Source: Paenibacillus sp. JNUCC32 (GTDB lineage: Bacteria; Bacillota; Bacilli; Paenibacillales; Paenibacillaceae). Taken from it: a stretch of 64,000 nucleotides of DNA. A model generated the notes under the pieces. That model was not told the DNA's origin and did no database searches. It worked only from the letters and a program-made list of their open reading frames with translations. The translations under genes and the position numbers were made by a program. The stretch lies in the NCBI RefSeq assembly GCF_014863545.1, contig NZ_CP062260.1, forward strand, positions 4,163,001 through 4,227,000, read 5' to 3'. This document shows positions 40,994 to 50,730 of this stretch, piece after piece (position 1 is the stretch's first letter; every line of letters begins with the position of its first letter).

Positions 40994-41998
40994 ATGATCA
41001 AATTCGGAATCGTAGGCATGGGGATTCGCGGCAGCATGTTCGCCGATACCCTCAGCCAAAATCCTTATGCGGAGCTGGCCGCGGTCAGCGACGCTTATGA
41101 AACTACCCTGAACGCAAGCATAGAGAAATACGGGGTTCCCGGCTATTTGCAAGTTGAGGATATGCTCGAAAGCGAGACTTTGGATGCCATCGTGATTGCC
41201 ACGCCGGATTTCCTGCATAAAAAGCCCGTTATGCTCGCGGCTGAGCAAGGCATCCATATCATGGTCGAAAAACCCTTCTCCACCTCCGTCGAGGAGGCCG
41301 AGGAAATGTACGCCGCGGTAGAGAAAGCGGGCATCAAATGCCTCGTCGCATTCGAGAATCGCTGGAATTCTCCTTTCGTTGCGGTTAAGGAAGCCGTCCG
41401 GAATGGGGACATTGGCCATATTCTGACCATCAACACCCGCTTGAATGACACCATCTACGTGCCTACCAAAATGCTGAAATGGGCCGGGGAATCCACGCCG
41501 GGCTGGTTCCTATTCCCGCATGCGACGGATATTGCCTTATGGCTGAAGAGCGGGGTTCTGCCGGTCAGCGTCTACGCGGTAGGGACGAAGAAGAAATTGG
41601 CCGGGATGGGGATCGACACCTACGATTCCATGCAAACGATCGTATCCTTCGACGATGGCACGCATGCAGCATTCACGACCAGCTGGGTGCTGCCCGAGTC
41701 GATGCCGCTGATCTATGACTTCAAAGTCGAGATCATCGGCGAGGACGGGGCATTGTATGTCGACTTATCCGATCAAATGGTCCGTAAGGGCGGCAGCGTC
41801 TACAGTCATGTCCATACGCTCGGCACGCCCATCAACGGCCAATATACCGCGGCGCCCCATTATATGCTCCATTCCTTTGTCGATCATATCCGCCTGGATA
41901 CGATGCCCGAATCGGGCGCAGCTGCCGGCTTGCTGAATACCAAGCTGGTACATGCCATCCATCGCTCCGTCTTAAGCGGACAGGTTGAGCAGGTGTGA
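40994..41998 (+). CDS. Gfo/Idh/MocA-family oxidoreductase (transporter A operon)
   Basis: 334 residues, ATG after AAGGAGGGG. The Rossmann start is GIVGMGIRGSMFADTL, then DAIVIATPDFLHKKP and the conserved EKP (MVEKPFS); the His in FPHATDIALWL is the catalytic-site element. Family members oxidise or epimerise sugar alcohols, inositols and glycosides with NAD(P). In this operon it should act on the imported sugar or a derivative. Confidence 0.9.
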   Translation: MIKFGIVGMGIRGSMFADTLSQNPYAELAAVSDAYETTLNASIEKYGVPGYLQVEDMLESETLDAIVIATPDFLHKKPVMLAAEQGIHIMVEKPFSTSVEEAEEMYAAVEKAGIKCLVAFENRWNSPFVAVKEAVRNGDIGHILTINTRLNDTIYVPTKMLKWAGESTPGWFLFPHATDIALWLKSGVLPVSVYAVGTKKKLAGMGIDTYDSMQTIVSFDDGTHAAFTTSWVLPESMPLIYDFKVEIIGEDGALYVDLSDQMVRKGGSVYSHVHTLGTPINGQYTAAPHYMLHSFVDHIRLDTMPESGAAAGLLNTKLVHAIHRSVLSGQVEQV

Positions 41999-41999
41999 C

Positions 42000-42986
42000 A
42001 TGGAGGCATGCCCAGCGGTTGAATCATGCACTTTTCTTGACATGCCTGCAGTGAGGGCCGAAAATGATCGCTTATCCATGACGGTGGTTCCGGGATGGGG
42101 GAGCAGAGTCATCTCGCTGCGCTGGAAACCATCGGACACCGAATTGCTGCGCACGCCGCCATCCATGACGGAATATGAGCGGACACCCTTCTTATACGGC
42201 ATGCCTGTCTTATTTCCGCCCAACCGGATCGAGAACGGCAGCTTTACCTTTAAAGGCCGCCCCTATCAATTCCGCATCAATGAGCCGCAGCATCAAAATC
42301 ATGCGCACGGACTTGTTCATGACGAAGCATGGGAAGTCGGACGCTGCTGGACCAAGGGGAATCGGGCCGTGATCGAAACCGTGTTCTCTTCGAGAGGCCG
42401 CCCTGCGGTCATGTCGCAATTTCCGCATGAGTTCTCGATCCTTCTGCGCATGAGCATTGACGGCGCTTCGTTCAGGCAGACGGCAGAAATCCGCAACAAA
42501 AGCAAACACTCTTTTCCATGGGGATTGGGGTATCATACCACCTTCCGCTTTCCCTTCGGGGATGCGGAAGCTCAGGAGCGCTGCACGCTGCGGGCGCCTG
42601 TCGGGAAACGATGGGTTCTTAACGACCGGGTGCTGCCGACCGGGGAGCTCGCTCATGACTTCCGCAGCAGAGGCCTGCGGGACGGCATTTCCGTCAGTCA
42701 GTTCCCGCTCGATGATCTGTTCCTTGCCATGCCGGAAGACCGTAACGAAGCCGTATTAACCGATCCGGGGGCTGGCCTCAGGGTTACCTACCGCGCGGAT
42801 GACGCCTTCAAGCATTGGGTGCTGCACAATGGCGATGGGGCGAGCGGTTATCTATGTCCCGAGCCTTATACTTGCGCTACCAATGCCTTCAACCTGGGGA
42901 TGGATCCGGAAATCACCGGCATGCAGGTGCTGGGGCCCGGCAGGAGCGCCCTGCTGTTCTGTACCATCCATGTGGAAGAACTCTGA
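42000..42986 (+). CDS. Aldose 1-epimerase-like protein (transporter A operon)
   Basis: 328 residues starting at the ATG just after the oxidoreductase stop, with AGGTG five bases upstream. Galactose-mutarotase-fold segments are visible: VVPGWGSRVISLRW, NRIENGSFTFKGRPY, the His of HAHGLVHDEAWEV and GLGYHTTFRFPFG, then the CTNAFNLG-like end. The catalytic Glu/His pair is not obvious in the C-terminal part. It probably converts anomers of the sugar brought in by this operon. Confidence 0.85.
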   Translation: MEACPAVESCTFLDMPAVRAENDRLSMTVVPGWGSRVISLRWKPSDTELLRTPPSMTEYERTPFLYGMPVLFPPNRIENGSFTFKGRPYQFRINEPQHQNHAHGLVHDEAWEVGRCWTKGNRAVIETVFSSRGRPAVMSQFPHEFSILLRMSIDGASFRQTAEIRNKSKHSFPWGLGYHTTFRFPFGDAEAQERCTLRAPVGKRWVLNDRVLPTGELAHDFRSRGLRDGISVSQFPLDDLFLAMPEDRNEAVLTDPGAGLRVTYRADDAFKHWVLHNGDGASGYLCPEPYTCATNAFNLGMDPEITGMQVLGPGRSALLFCTIHVEEL

Positions 42987-43097
42987 TTCACCTCGACTAA
43001 AACCATGACAAAAGCGGTCCGCTAGCAAGGATGTTTCCTTGAACGGGCTGCTTTCCCCAGCTTGTTGTACGCTTTATCTGGATTTCACCAATTAAAT

Positions 43098-43131
43098 AAA
43101 AAAACGCGATCCGGGAATCCCCCGAATCGCG
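43098..43131 (-). terminator. Terminator of transporter B operon
   Basis: On the minus strand GCGCGAT..GGG/CCC..ATCGCG forms a stem followed by seven T, 24 nt after the solute-binding gene stop. The gap 42987-43154 holds only this. Confidence 0.9.
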
Positions 43132-43154
43132 CCCTGGATTTATATATTTGTCGT

Positions 43155-44783
43155 TTATTCCGCCTGATAGCGCTCATAGGCGGCCTGGTAAACTTCCATG
43201 TATCGGTCCAATCCCATCTTGTTGAGCGTGTTCACATACTCTTCCCATTGGCTGAACGAAGCCGAGCCGTTCACGAATTTCGCTTCCATTTCCTTCACGT
43301 AATCCTCGATATCTTTACCGATCGAGGTCATGACGTCCGTTTCCTCCAATGTAAAGTTAAAGTTGTACAGGATCTCCTTCACGGCATACGGCTCTGCTTT
43401 TTCGGCAGCGGCCATGGCGTTAGGACGCGTCTCCGAAGCTTTGAACCATTTCTCCCGCACAAAGCCCGGATAGCTGCCCCCGAGCCAAGTGAAATTCTTG
43501 GCCAATGCCTGATCCTGCGTTAATCCGTTTGGATTCTCCGTTATCTCCTTCACATATTCCAGCTGACCGTCCGCGTTCTTCGTGTAAGTCTCTCCTTCTT
43601 TACCCATGAAATAGAATTGGGCTCCCTCATCCCCGTAGAAATAATCCATCCAACGGATCGTTGCTTCCGGATTCGGGTTCTTATCGGTAATCGCAAATGC
43701 ACCCACGTGAACCATCGGCACTTTGACGTGGGAATAGAGCTGGTCTCCGTGCGGTCCCTTAAGCGCCCCGAGCCCGATGTATTCTTTGCGTCCCATGACC
43801 ATCTCCGGATTCGGCACGATCGTGGCACCGAGCAGACCCTCCTGCCCTTTCGCATTCAACGCGCCGCCTTCAATCGTGAAGATCTCTTTATCGAGCAGCC
43901 CTTCTTGGTGCAGCTTGTTGACGAATTGAAGCATTTCCTTGTACTCCGGCAAGGCCTTGGTAAAGCGCAGTTTCCCAGTGTCCGGATCGACATCCACTAA
44001 TTTATGGCCAAGTCCGCTCGTCCCAAGTCCCCAAGAGCCTTTCAAATGATCGATGATCCCGGTAATGCCTGTGGAGGAGAAAGGAATCTCGTCATGCTGT
44101 CCGTTGCCGTTCAGATCGGTTTCCTTGACCGCCTTCAAATAGGCATAGAATTCTTCGGTCGTCTGCGGTTCTTTCATCCCGAGCTGATCAAGCCATTCCT
44201 GATTGATCCATATCGGGGTGCCGATCAACATGGAGAGCAGCTCAGGATCGTAGAAAGAAGGCAGGGAATAGATATTGCCGTCCGGCATCGTCAATCCTTT
44301 CCGAATATCCGGGTACTGATCCATCAGCTTTTTGAAATTCGGAGCATACTTGTCGATCAGATCGTTCAGCGGTATAAATACTCCTTGCTCGCCATAGCGG
44401 GTCAATTCGGCGGAGCTGACCCTTGCGGAATAGAACACATCCGGATAATCCCCGCCTGCAAGCGCCAGGTTCCGCTTCTCGGTCAGCGTATCGAATGGAA
44501 TGAGGTTCCAGGTCACATTTACATTCGACATTTCCTGGTAGGTTTTCCATACAAGGGTTTCCTCGAATTTGCTTCCGTTCGTTGGCGACTTCCCTGTGAA
44601 AAACGTAAGGTCGAGGGGCTCGTTCACGATCGGCATTCCGGTCTCGTTAAAATTAGCCTGCGGCGTTTCGCCCTTATCGGCTGCGCCCTCCCCGCTCTTG
44701 CTTCCACAACCGGCCAGCAATCCGGCGGCCAGCACGGCAGCCAATGTAAGCGAAGTCCATTTTTTCATCACCATAAATTTCAT
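43155..44783 (-). CDS. LplA-like solute-binding lipoprotein (B)
   Basis: 542 residues with a lipobox (LLAGC, then GSKSG). It belongs to the long (~540 residue) Paenibacillus group paired with LplB/LplC permeases. Diagnostic stretches are VNVTWNLIPFDTLTEKRNLALAGGDYPDVF and GLLDKEIFTIEGG. Members bind oligosaccharides or lipo-oligosaccharides. The start may be the ATG at 44783 or 44774. The first is only four bases from GGGGG. Confidence 0.9.
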   Translation of the reverse strand: MKFMVMKKWTSLTLAAVLAAGLLAGCGSKSGEGAADKGETPQANFNETGMPIVNEPLDLTFFTGKSPTNGSKFEETLVWKTYQEMSNVNVTWNLIPFDTLTEKRNLALAGGDYPDVFYSARVSSAELTRYGEQGVFIPLNDLIDKYAPNFKKLMDQYPDIRKGLTMPDGNIYSLPSFYDPELLSMLIGTPIWINQEWLDQLGMKEPQTTEEFYAYLKAVKETDLNGNGQHDEIPFSSTGITGIIDHLKGSWGLGTSGLGHKLVDVDPDTGKLRFTKALPEYKEMLQFVNKLHQEGLLDKEIFTIEGGALNAKGQEGLLGATIVPNPEMVMGRKEYIGLGALKGPHGDQLYSHVKVPMVHVGAFAITDKNPNPEATIRWMDYFYGDEGAQFYFMGKEGETYTKNADGQLEYVKEITENPNGLTQDQALAKNFTWLGGSYPGFVREKWFKASETRPNAMAAAEKAEPYAVKEILYNFNFTLEETDVMTSIGKDIEDYVKEMEAKFVNGSASFSQWEEYVNTLNKMGLDRYMEVYQAAYERYQAE

Positions 44784-44807
44784 ATCCCCCTCATCGATTG
44801 TCCGTAA

Positions 44808-45689
44808 TCAACCTTTAATTGCACCAATCATAACACCCTTCACAAAATACTTTTGCAGGAACGGATACAGCAGCAGCATCGGCAGATTCGTCACGATGAC
44901 CGCCGCATATTTGATCGCCTCCGCATCCATCAGGCTGCGAGCCAGCGAATCGTCGCTGATATCCACCATCTCCTGCATTTGCCCCTGAACCAGAATTTCG
45001 CGCAGGAACAGCTGCATCGGATAATTCGCACGGTCGGACAAGTAGATCAGCGCGCTGAAATACGAATTCCAGTGGCCCACGGCATAGAACAGCACCATTA
45101 CGGCCAGAATCGGACCGGATAACGGCAGGACGATGCGCCATAGCACCCGCATGTTGGAAGCTCCATCGATAAACGCCGCCTCCTGCATCTCCTTCGGAAT
45201 GGAGCTCTGGAAGAAGGTCCGCATAATAATGATGTTCCACACGGATACGGCCGAAGGGATAATGATCGCCCAAATCGTATCGAGCATCCCCAGTTCCTTC
45301 ACCAGCAAGTAATTCGGGATCATTCCCCCGCTGAAAAACATGGTGAATACGATGATCGCCGTAAAAATGCCGCGGCCGTTAAAATCGGCTCTGGACAACG
45401 GATAAGCAGCTGCGATCGTCATCAGTACATTCAAGGCCGTTCCCGTCGTCGTATACAGCAGCGTGTTCATGAATCCCCGCATGAGATCCGAATTGGCGAA
45501 TAACCGCTCGTAGCCGACAAACGACAATTCCTTCGGCCATAACCATACTTCCCCCCGCATCACCGTTTCCGGGGCGCTGATGGAAGCAATCAGAACAAAA
45601 AATAAAGGATAGAGCACAAGGAGCGTAATAAATGATAGTATAATGTAAATAAATACTCCGGCTATTCGTTCACTGCGGCTTTGCGGCAT
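44808..45689 (-). CDS. LplC/YtcP-like ABC permease (B)
   Basis: 293 residues, six transmembrane segments. The EAA loop is QEAAFIDGASNMRVLWRIVLPL, and the end is FVKGVMIGAIKG, as in YtcP/LplC. It starts 16 bp after the LplB-like stop and ends 24 bp before the solute-binding gene. Confidence 0.93.
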   Translation of the reverse strand: MPQSRSERIAGVFIYIILSFITLLVLYPLFFVLIASISAPETVMRGEVWLWPKELSFVGYERLFANSDLMRGFMNTLLYTTTGTALNVLMTIAAAYPLSRADFNGRGIFTAIIVFTMFFSGGMIPNYLLVKELGMLDTIWAIIIPSAVSVWNIIIMRTFFQSSIPKEMQEAAFIDGASNMRVLWRIVLPLSGPILAVMVLFYAVGHWNSYFSALIYLSDRANYPMQLFLREILVQGQMQEMVDISDDSLARSLMDAEAIKYAAVIVTNLPMLLLYPFLQKYFVKGVMIGAIKG

Positions 45690-45705
45690 ATGCCATCACT
45701 CCTCC

Positions 45706-46677
45706 TTACCATAGGCTGTTCTCGCTGACTTTTCGGGCAATCCGGTTTACGGTAATCAGCATGATAAAGTTGACGATGGAGTTAAACAGGCCGACCGCAG
45801 CCGAGAAGCTGTACTGGGCACCCAGTATACCGCTCCGGTATACGTTTGTGGCGATGACGTCGGACGCTTCCATATTCAGCGAATTTTGCATCAGGAAGAT
45901 CTTCTCGAAGCCGACGCCAAGAACGGAACCGATGTTCAGAATGAGCAGTATCGTCATCGTGGGCGCGATCCCCGGCAGATTGATATGCCAGATTCGCCGG
46001 AGCCAGCCCGCGCCATCCACCTTGGCCGCCTCATGCAGCTGCGGGTCGATCCCGGCGAGTGCCGCCAAATAGATGATGGAGCTCCAGCCCATGCCCTGCC
46101 ACACGCCGGACCACACATAGATGCTCTTGAACCAGGAGGGCTCCGTCATGAATGCAATCGGCTCTCCGCCGAAGGAGGTGATAATCAAATTGACGAGGCC
46201 GCTTACCGGCGACAGGAACATCATGATCATTCCGACAACAACGACCGTGGACAAGAAATGAGGTGCATAAGTTACCGTTTGTACGAATCGGCGGAACCGG
46301 CCCGATCTGGCTTCATTAATCATTAGGGCCAGAATGATCGGAATCGGAAATCCGACCGCCAGCTCATATAACCCGATACCCATCGTATTTTTAATAATGC
46401 GCCAGAAATAAAAGCTGTCAAAAAAGCGTTCAAAATGTTTGAAGCCCACCCATGGGCTATCCATGATCCCTTTGTTGGCCATAAAATCCTTGAATGCAAT
46501 CTGGACGCCATACATGGGTACATAATGAAATACAATGAAGTACAACAGAACCGGTGCAAATAAAGCGTATAGCTGCCAGTTTCTGCGCATCTGCATCATG
46601 GTTCTTCGCCAGACACTTTTCCTTTGAATTTTTGAATGCGCTTCCACGTTGCTTAGCTGACGTTGCAAAATCGGCAA
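45706..46677 (-). CDS. LplB-like ABC permease (B)
   Basis: ~323 residues. The LplB hallmarks are MRRNWQLYALFAPVLLYFIVFHYVPMYGVQIAFKDF and the EAA loop HEAAKVDGAGWLRRIWHINLPG. The first TTG (46677) lies almost on the AGAGGGG ribosome site; the second TTG (46668) has better spacing, so the true start may be 9 bases further in. It is divergent from its regulator at 46959. Confidence 0.92.
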   Translation of the reverse strand: MPILQRQLSNVEAHSKIQRKSVWRRTMMQMRRNWQLYALFAPVLLYFIVFHYVPMYGVQIAFKDFMANKGIMDSPWVGFKHFERFFDSFYFWRIIKNTMGIGLYELAVGFPIPIILALMINEARSGRFRRFVQTVTYAPHFLSTVVVVGMIMMFLSPVSGLVNLIITSFGGEPIAFMTEPSWFKSIYVWSGVWQGMGWSSIIYLAALAGIDPQLHEAAKVDGAGWLRRIWHINLPGIAPTMTILLILNIGSVLGVGFEKIFLMQNSLNMEASDVIATNVYRSGILGAQYSFSAAVGLFNSIVNFIMLITVNRIARKVSENSLW

Positions 46678-46958
46678 TCCCCTCTCTTTCGTCTATGCGT
46701 CTTCGTGTGTCCCAAGGTCCACGTCTGCATCATAAACGACCCGAACGCATGAGGGGTATTGACCATTTTAATGATGTCTTGCCTTTCATTGGATGGAAGG
46801 GCGGAAGCCGCGTTTTCCTAAAGCAATGCTTAAAATCTAAAATATTGACTATCCCATTTTTACGAAAGATTAACACGATTCGGGCACATTCCTTAATACT
46901 TGTCCTATATAATGTTATGAAACCTGGAACGTCAGAAAAATACAAAGGGGGGAAGACT

Positions 46959-49226
46959 GTGAATTGGATCCGGCATAAAAGCCACAGTGTATTCTTTAAA
47001 ATTTTTCTGAGCTTTCTGGCCATCATCGTGTTATTCGGATTGTTCTATGCGGTTATCTTCCAGCTCTTCAAGACCAGCCTGCAAAAAGAAATCATCGATA
47101 ACAGCCAACGGTCGGTTCACGAAACGGCAGAACGGTTCAACAACCAATTCAGCAGGCTGCAGGTATTAATGTTCGATATATATAACCAGTCCGAATTAAT
47201 CGGCTTCAATAATCAGCTTCGCCACCAGACCGGAAACGAAGTCAATTACTTGAAGGCCCGGGACGTGATGATGCAGATGCGGAGCGATATCTATAACCCG
47301 CTGTTCTTTCTGGAGGACACCCTGATTTATCTTCGCGAGTTTGATTTCGTGCTCAGCAAATCCGGGAGCGGCGATGCTGCCTATATGTTCAATCGTTCCT
47401 ATACGAGTCCGATGTACCCTTATTCGTTCTGGAACGGTTATACGGGTGATCCGGAATCCTTCAAGCTCCTCCCTGCGTCAACCTATCGAATCAACAACGA
47501 TTTGTCCGAGAAAACGCTGATGCCCTTTGTTTACAAGCAGCCGGACAGTCCATATGAGGTCATTGCCCTCATCGATATCGATAAGGCCGCCCAGTCCTTC
47601 TTCGGCGAGTCGAACGATCGCGCGCTTGCCATTCTGAATGCCGAAGGCCAAGTGCTGTACACGCTGGGCTCCATGAACCAGGATCAGCTACCTCCGTTCG
47701 AGGCCGGTCAAAAAGCCGTACTGAAGGATGGAACCTACTATTTTGCGGAAGCCGGATCCGACGGATTGACCTATGTCTCGGCCGTACCTTACAGCCATGT
47801 CTCTTCCCAGCTGAGTCGGTTAACCGGCGGACTGCTGCTTATTTTCTGCCTATCGCTCGGGGTAGCGCTTGCTGCATCCTATTTCCTCAGCCGGCGGCTG
47901 CATAAGCCGGTGAAGCAGATCCTGACGACCGTGCTGAACAGAGCCAGCAGCTCGGCGATGCCGGAAATCGGCAGCGTCACGGAATACGACCTGATCCAGA
48001 ACCGCATTCAGGAGCTGTTCCGGGAGAAGGAAGAGATTCGGGACCGCATGAACAAACACAAGTCCGTCCTGACCAGTTACTCTTATATCAGTCAGTTGAA
48101 GAGCATCAATACCGATATCAGCGAATGGGAGGATTTCCTGTCGGATGAAGGAAGCTTCATCGTGGTTCTGTACCATATCCGGTTCCGGATGAATCCGGTC
48201 TATGAGCTTCCCCTCCAAACCGATCAGGCCGTCCGCCATATGCTGGAGCATATTCATCTGATCACGGCCGAACGCTATCCGGGCTCCCATACGTTCCAGA
48301 TCGAGAAGAACGAGATCGTCTCCATCTTCAAACGGGAGGAAGCGGCCCGCCTGGAGGAATTGCTGCTGGAGATCAAGGATATGTTGAACGAGGAGAAGGA
48401 ATTGTTCCTGGTCACGATTGCGGTCAGCTCCCAGGTAAGCGATTCGTCCGAATTCAATCAAGCCTACCATCAGGTCAAAGGATTGACTGCCCAGGCTCCG
48501 CTGCTCGAGGAATCGCAGATCGTGACCATGCAGCGGGTACTCCCTACCACCGTCAACCTGAGCCCGCCGCAGGAAAAAGGACTGCTCGACGCGCTGCAAT
48601 CCGGCAGCGACGGCCGCTCCCTGCAGATCATCGACCAGGCGCTTGAAGCCATGCAGCGCAAGGAGGCCGGCATCACGCAATTCCGTTTCTTCGCCGATTC
48701 CGTGGCTTCCAAAATTCTAAGTTATATGGAGATGGCCCAGATTGACAAAACCTCCGTCCAATCCTTGAAGCAGTGGAGCGCAAGATTGGCGGAATGCCAT
48801 TGTTTATCTGATTACCAAGGGGTATTCCGTCAGCTCGTCGAAGCCTCCTGTGCCCTCATCCGCAAGAAAAAGGATACCGGGGAAGAGCCGCTTATCGCCA
48901 TGTTCATGAACATTGTCCATAACCAGTATGCCGATGATCTGTCCCTGGACTATCTGTCAGCCAAACTGAACCTGTCGAGCGCCTACCTCTCCGTTTATAT
49001 CAAGGAGAAGACCGGTCTCAACTTCAGCGATCACCTCCTCGGCATCCGCATGAACAAAGCGAAGGAGCTGCTGGCGTGCACCGACCTGACCGTCAATGAG
49101 ATCAGCCAGCGCGTCGGCTATCTCAACATTACCTCCTTCAACCGAACATTCAAGAAGGCCGTCGGCATGACGCCGGGCGCATACCGCAGGCAGCATGTGT
49201 TGCAAACCCATGCGAGCGGATCCTGA
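46959..49226 (+). CDS. Membrane-bound AraC-type regulator (transporter B)
   Basis: 755 residues from the GTG after AAAGGGGGGAAG; a longer upstream ORF has no ribosome site. Transmembrane segments lie at ~8-36 and ~287-310, flanking a ~245-residue extracellular sensor. The C-terminal ~100 residues are the AraC DNA-binding domain (LNLSSAYLSVYIKEKTG; LTVNEISQRVGYLNITSFNRTFKK; GMTPGAYRR). It is divergent from the LplBCA-like operon that it should control. The shared gap 46678-46958 has a good -10 at 46908 but no clear -35. Confidence 0.87.
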   Translation: MNWIRHKSHSVFFKIFLSFLAIIVLFGLFYAVIFQLFKTSLQKEIIDNSQRSVHETAERFNNQFSRLQVLMFDIYNQSELIGFNNQLRHQTGNEVNYLKARDVMMQMRSDIYNPLFFLEDTLIYLREFDFVLSKSGSGDAAYMFNRSYTSPMYPYSFWNGYTGDPESFKLLPASTYRINNDLSEKTLMPFVYKQPDSPYEVIALIDIDKAAQSFFGESNDRALAILNAEGQVLYTLGSMNQDQLPPFEAGQKAVLKDGTYYFAEAGSDGLTYVSAVPYSHVSSQLSRLTGGLLLIFCLSLGVALAASYFLSRRLHKPVKQILTTVLNRASSSAMPEIGSVTEYDLIQNRIQELFREKEEIRDRMNKHKSVLTSYSYISQLKSINTDISEWEDFLSDEGSFIVVLYHIRFRMNPVYELPLQTDQAVRHMLEHIHLITAERYPGSHTFQIEKNEIVSIFKREEAARLEELLLEIKDMLNEEKELFLVTIAVSSQVSDSSEFNQAYHQVKGLTAQAPLLEESQIVTMQRVLPTTVNLSPPQEKGLLDALQSGSDGRSLQIIDQALEAMQRKEAGITQFRFFADSVASKILSYMEMAQIDKTSVQSLKQWSARLAECHCLSDYQGVFRQLVEASCALIRKKKDTGEEPLIAMFMNIVHNQYADDLSLDYLSAKLNLSSAYLSVYIKEKTGLNFSDHLLGIRMNKAKELLACTDLTVNEISQRVGYLNITSFNRTFKKAVGMTPGAYRRQHVLQTHASGS

Positions 49227-49241
49227 AGAAAAAACAAAAAG

Positions 49242-49310
49242 AAAACCTTCTCTTTCTCGGCATGCACCGGGCGTAAGCCCGGCCGGTATCCCGGAAGAGA
49301 AGGTTTTTTT
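49242..49310. terminator. Terminator between the AraC regulator and the acyltransferase
   Basis: AAAACCTTCTCTT pairs with AAGAGAAGGTTTT around an inner CCGGGC..GCCCGG hairpin; seven T follow on the plus strand, and the minus strand also gives a T-run. The flanking genes converge. Confidence 0.88.
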
Positions 49311-49355
49311 GCGTTTCATTGTTCGCTCACAAGATGGAGGTAACCGAATCTGTAT

Positions 49356-50549
49356 TTAGTCGGCCTTTATGGTCTGTTCCGTTTGTATTTGGTCCTCCCG
49401 TCTTCTCAGTTTCCCAGACGCGAATAACGCTTTGTTCCACCTGGATAACCCGAGCAGAATCCGGGCATCCACGAGCCGGTAAAACCAATGGGCCACCGCG
49501 GCGATAACCGCAAACGTGAGAATCGTGGTAAGCAGCACGCGGGGACCATAACCCAGAAACGGGCTGAGTTGCAGAAAGACATAGCTTCCGAACGAGCAAA
49601 TAACCGTAAAGTGTACGAGGTACAGCGAGAACGAGATTTTACCCAAATAAGCAAAAAAACGATGGCTGAATATCGACTGCATTCGGCTTGAATGCAGCAG
49701 CGCCGTCAGGATCAGGAATGATCCGATTACATGATAAAACACAAAGAAATCGAAATCGGCAGTTCCCCACTGGAGGATCGAATATACCGTTCCTTGCGGT
49801 GCGACATAAGGATAGGAGCCTAGGTAAATACCGGCGCAGAGCAGCAGGAGCTGGATCCAGGACCGATGGATAAATGCCGGCCCCTCCCTCCCGCTGTTCT
49901 TTACATCGCTTAACAGCATGCCCAGGACGAATCCCAAATAGTAGGCATCGATGAATAAACAGATGAGGATTGCATACACGGCATAACGAATCCGATGGCG
50001 GCCGCAAACAATCAGAAAAACGAAGATCATGAACGAACCGAACAGCTCGTACGTCATCGTCCATAGCACGGGATTGTACTGCGAGCCATAAGTAAAAAAG
50101 GTATGGAACAAGCTTTCCTTCAGCATAACCAGCAGATTGGCGTCCGCGGCAAACGGATCGGGCATCGAAGATAACGTCATCCCGCGTATATTGTCATAAG
50201 CCCCGAGATCCCATACGAGGATCAGATATGCAAGGAAAACGGATGCCAAAGCCGGCACGGCCAGACGAAAATAGCGGCGGATGGCGGAAGAATAAACGAT
50301 GAACCTGTCCCCTGTTCCAAAAAAACGATAGCTGAGCACGTATCCGCTGAGCACAAAAAACAGGCAGACGGAGAAGTTGCCGTTAAACAGCAGATTGAAC
50401 GGCGTTCGCGCGGCAATCCCCTCAAAAGCGAAATGCTCGATCTCCTCCCTCCCCTCAAAAACCGACGGTGCAAACACTTGAAAAAAATGAGATACCACCA
50501 CGATCAAGGCAGCGAGCCCTCTCAAGCCGTCCAAATATACGATTTTCAT
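49356..50549 (-). CDS. Acyltransferase-3-family membrane protein
   Basis: ~397 residues. The start IVYLDGLRGLAALIVVVSHF carries the conserved Arg and His of the acyltransferase-3 family; about ten transmembrane segments follow, with FFVLSGYVLSYRFF. There is no SGNH hydrolase tail as found in OatA. Such proteins O-acetylate cell-surface sugars, peptidoglycan or secondary metabolites. It is isolated between two sugar transporter loci, so surface sugar modification is an inference. Confidence 0.88.
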   Translation of the reverse strand: MKIVYLDGLRGLAALIVVVSHFFQVFAPSVFEGREEIEHFAFEGIAARTPFNLLFNGNFSVCLFFVLSGYVLSYRFFGTGDRFIVYSSAIRRYFRLAVPALASVFLAYLILVWDLGAYDNIRGMTLSSMPDPFAADANLLVMLKESLFHTFFTYGSQYNPVLWTMTYELFGSFMIFVFLIVCGRHRIRYAVYAILICLFIDAYYLGFVLGMLLSDVKNSGREGPAFIHRSWIQLLLLCAGIYLGSYPYVAPQGTVYSILQWGTADFDFFVFYHVIGSFLILTALLHSSRMQSIFSHRFFAYLGKISFSLYLVHFTVICSFGSYVFLQLSPFLGYGPRVLLTTILTFAVIAAVAHWFYRLVDARILLGLSRWNKALFASGKLRRREDQIQTEQTIKAD

Positions 50550-50654
50550 AAACAACCCCGCGTTCCCCTATGAAATAGGCTGATAATGTGACCTATATTT
50601 CTTAGGGAGGAGGAGGAATTCTGTACACGATCCGGATGTTTTAGGGATAATCAT

Positions 50655-50700
50655 GTTTAAGAAAATGGCTGTCACCTAAAATGAAAGCGTTTTCTTAAAC
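50655..50700. promoter_or_regulatory. 46-bp inverted repeat with cre site upstream of transporter C regulator
   Basis: GTTTAAGAAAA (50655-50665) and TTTTCTTAAAC (50690-50700) are perfect inverted repeats 24 bp apart. A perfect cre, TGAAAGCGTTTTCT (50682-50695), overlaps the right arm. It lies 30 bp before the regulator start. Confidence 0.65.
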
Positions 50701-50730
50701 TAAAGGAAATCAACAGGGGAGGGAATTTAT

